From contig NW_025963552.1 in assembly GCF_910591885.1 (NCBI RefSeq), positions 372,001 to 436,000 of the forward strand: a stretch of 64,000 bases of DNA, read 5' to 3'. A program made the translations under genes and the position numbers. Below, one piece after another: positions 63,341 through 64,000 of this stretch. The stretch is from Bombus terrestris. Taxonomy: Eukaryota > Arthropoda > Insecta > Hymenoptera > Apidae. Below the pieces are notes generated by a model. It made no database searches. It was not told where the DNA came from and saw nothing but the letters and a program-made list of their open reading frames with translations. Position 1 is the first letter of the stretch, and every line of letters starts with the position of its first letter.

Positions 63341-64000
63341 TTATGTGAAACTATTCATATACTGTAAACATTTGTCAGTAGGCAATATGATAAAGACTTC
63401 CGGCTCCTCGGGCTGGTGCGAATGTTTCAATGACCGTATGTGCCAAACCGTTGGATTGTGACACACCTTTACGCGTCTCTCGCTCGCTGCGCTCGCTCGA
63501 CAACTATAGCCTAACCTAAAACCAATCCCTCTTGCGTTAGTCATTCGATATGAAGGCAACGTATTTCGAATTTGCGAACGTGTCGGATCGTATGTGAGGT
63601 TGGACTAAATTTTTACGAGCGAGCGGAGCGAGCGAGCAACGATCACAATTAGCAAGGTATACATATAACTTATATTGCCTTGCATACATTTCGTGTTATT
63701 ACCTAATTTTGTCAGCCATTTCGGACATCACATTGCACTGTACTATGTGGAAATAGTACTATTTATGTGAAACTATTCATAAACTGTAAACATTTGTCAG
63801 TAGGCAATATGATAAAGACTTCCGGCTCCTCGGGCTGGTGCGAATGTTTCAATGTCAGTATGTGCCAAACCGTTGGATTATGACACACCTTTACGCGTCT
63901 CTCGCTCGCTGCGCTCGCTCGAAAACTATAGCCTAACCTAAAACCAATCCCTCTTGCGTTAGTCATTCGATATGATGGCGACTTATTTCGAATTTGCGAA

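Larger units (their letters stand above)
1..64000 (+). repeat. Tandem satellite array, ~421-bp monomer, 152 landmark copies, higher-order organised
   Basis: Directly visible: the same roughly 421-bp sequence recurs head-to-tail from the first to the last base. Landmark positions begin 227, 649, 1071, 1481, 1900, 2313, 2735, 3157, 3576, 3997 and end 62078, 62500, 62919, 63341, 63763. The 151 intervals span 63,536 bp, a mean of 420.8 bp. No interval is inverted and no foreign DNA interrupts the array. Neighbouring monomers differ at many diagnostic positions, whereas monomers many units apart can be almost identical. That is the definition of higher-order repeat structure. Arrays of this kind are characteristic of eukaryotic centromeric or pericentromeric heterochromatin. 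The location is inference here, because no flanking sequence is present. Both window edges fall inside monomers, so the array continues in both directions. Confidence 0.98.
58302..64000 (+). repeat. Long-range repeat, second period (partial, cut by window end)
   Basis: Monomers at 58302, 58720, 59142, 59561, 59983, 60393, 60815, 61237, 61659, 62078, 62500, 62919, 63341 and 63763 match those from 40618 to 46092 in order. The final two include the private GACCGTATG (about 63431) and the broken hairpin TATAACTT found at 45758 and 45996. One exception is the monomer at 44407. It reads GTCCGTATGTGACAAACCGTTGG where its partner at 62078 reads GTCAGTATG with CCATTCG, a local conversion patch. Confidence 0.8.

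Noticed and set aside
227..63966. Family of minus-strand open frames of 67-114 codons, one in nearly every monomer
   Set aside because: They are the repeat read in one frame. The start codon moves between subtypes (giving 67, 72, 73, 110, 113 or 114 codons). The GGGCTAGTGC monomers have an in-frame stop. The arm region translates as low-complexity Ser/Ala/Arg. The monomer length is not a multiple of three, and I see no protein domain, splice signal or promoter.
1..64000. CRISPR array or bacterial repeat cluster
   Set aside because: There are no short repeats separated by unique spacers. The whole ~421 bp is repeated, and there are no cas-like genes.
1..64000. Embedded transposon, LTR element, rRNA, tRNA or snRNA gene
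   Set aside because: Landmark spacing never departs from one monomer by more than 13 bp, so there is no room for an insertion. No long open frame, terminal repeat pair, tRNA box or rRNA segment was seen.
1..64000. Whole array as an assembly artefact
   Set aside because: Copies carry many private bases and different monomer counts arranged in a consistent order, which a simple assembly loop would not create. Local copy-number errors, for example in the 2,104-bp duplication, cannot be excluded without reads.

Overview
The whole 64 kb window is one uninterrupted, head-to-tail satellite DNA array. I find no gene, RNA gene, transposon or single-copy DNA in it. A landmark present in every monomer (the TTA of the segment reading CTATTTATGTG) can be followed from position 227 to 63763 in 152 copies. 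The mean spacing is about 420.8 bp. Most monomers are 422 bp (class M) or 419 bp (class L). A few are 410-418 or 435 bp because of local indels. All copies are in the same orientation.

The organism is a eukaryote, inferred from the size and homogeneity of the array. There are two weak hints towards an arthropod or other invertebrate. Each monomer carries CCTAACCTAA (two copies of the insect-type telomere word TTAGG on the other strand). The monomer also keeps about 28 CpG dinucleotides with no sign of depletion, which is unusual for heavily methylated vertebrate or plant satellites. The species and the chromosomal site (centromere, pericentromere, sex or B chromosome) cannot be read from this window.

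Monomer anatomy, in + strand order from the landmark: a moderately variable 140 bp; a GC-rich arm (ARM2); the CCTAACCTAA word; a block with two alternative haplotypes (P/Q); a second GC-rich arm (ARM1) that is the inverted copy of ARM2; an 18-26 bp near-perfect hairpin; an L or M alternative segment; and a 14-bp perfect palindrome that overlaps the next landmark.

Layout. 1-7351: older, partly rearranged versions of the first higher-order repeat (HOR). 7352-31357: three successive copies of an 18-monomer HOR. Copy 1 is 7,581 bp. Copy 2 is expanded to 23 monomers by a nested 5-monomer duplication. Copy 3 has been reduced to 16 monomers by whole-monomer losses and one gain. 31358-33464: transition block mixing monomer types from both halves. 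33465-64000: a second regime with variable-length HORs. These are built around a fixed three-monomer cassette seen seven times, and a longer 42-monomer (about 17.68 kb) period relates 40.6-46.3 kb to 58.3-64 kb.

Nearly all structural changes are whole numbers of monomers and keep register. Several junction monomers are visible chimeras whose crossover can be placed within 10-50 bp. The window is therefore mainly a record of unequal exchange and gene conversion in a young satellite, with a possible but unproven centromeric role. The short open frames are by-products of the repeat and are not annotated as genes.
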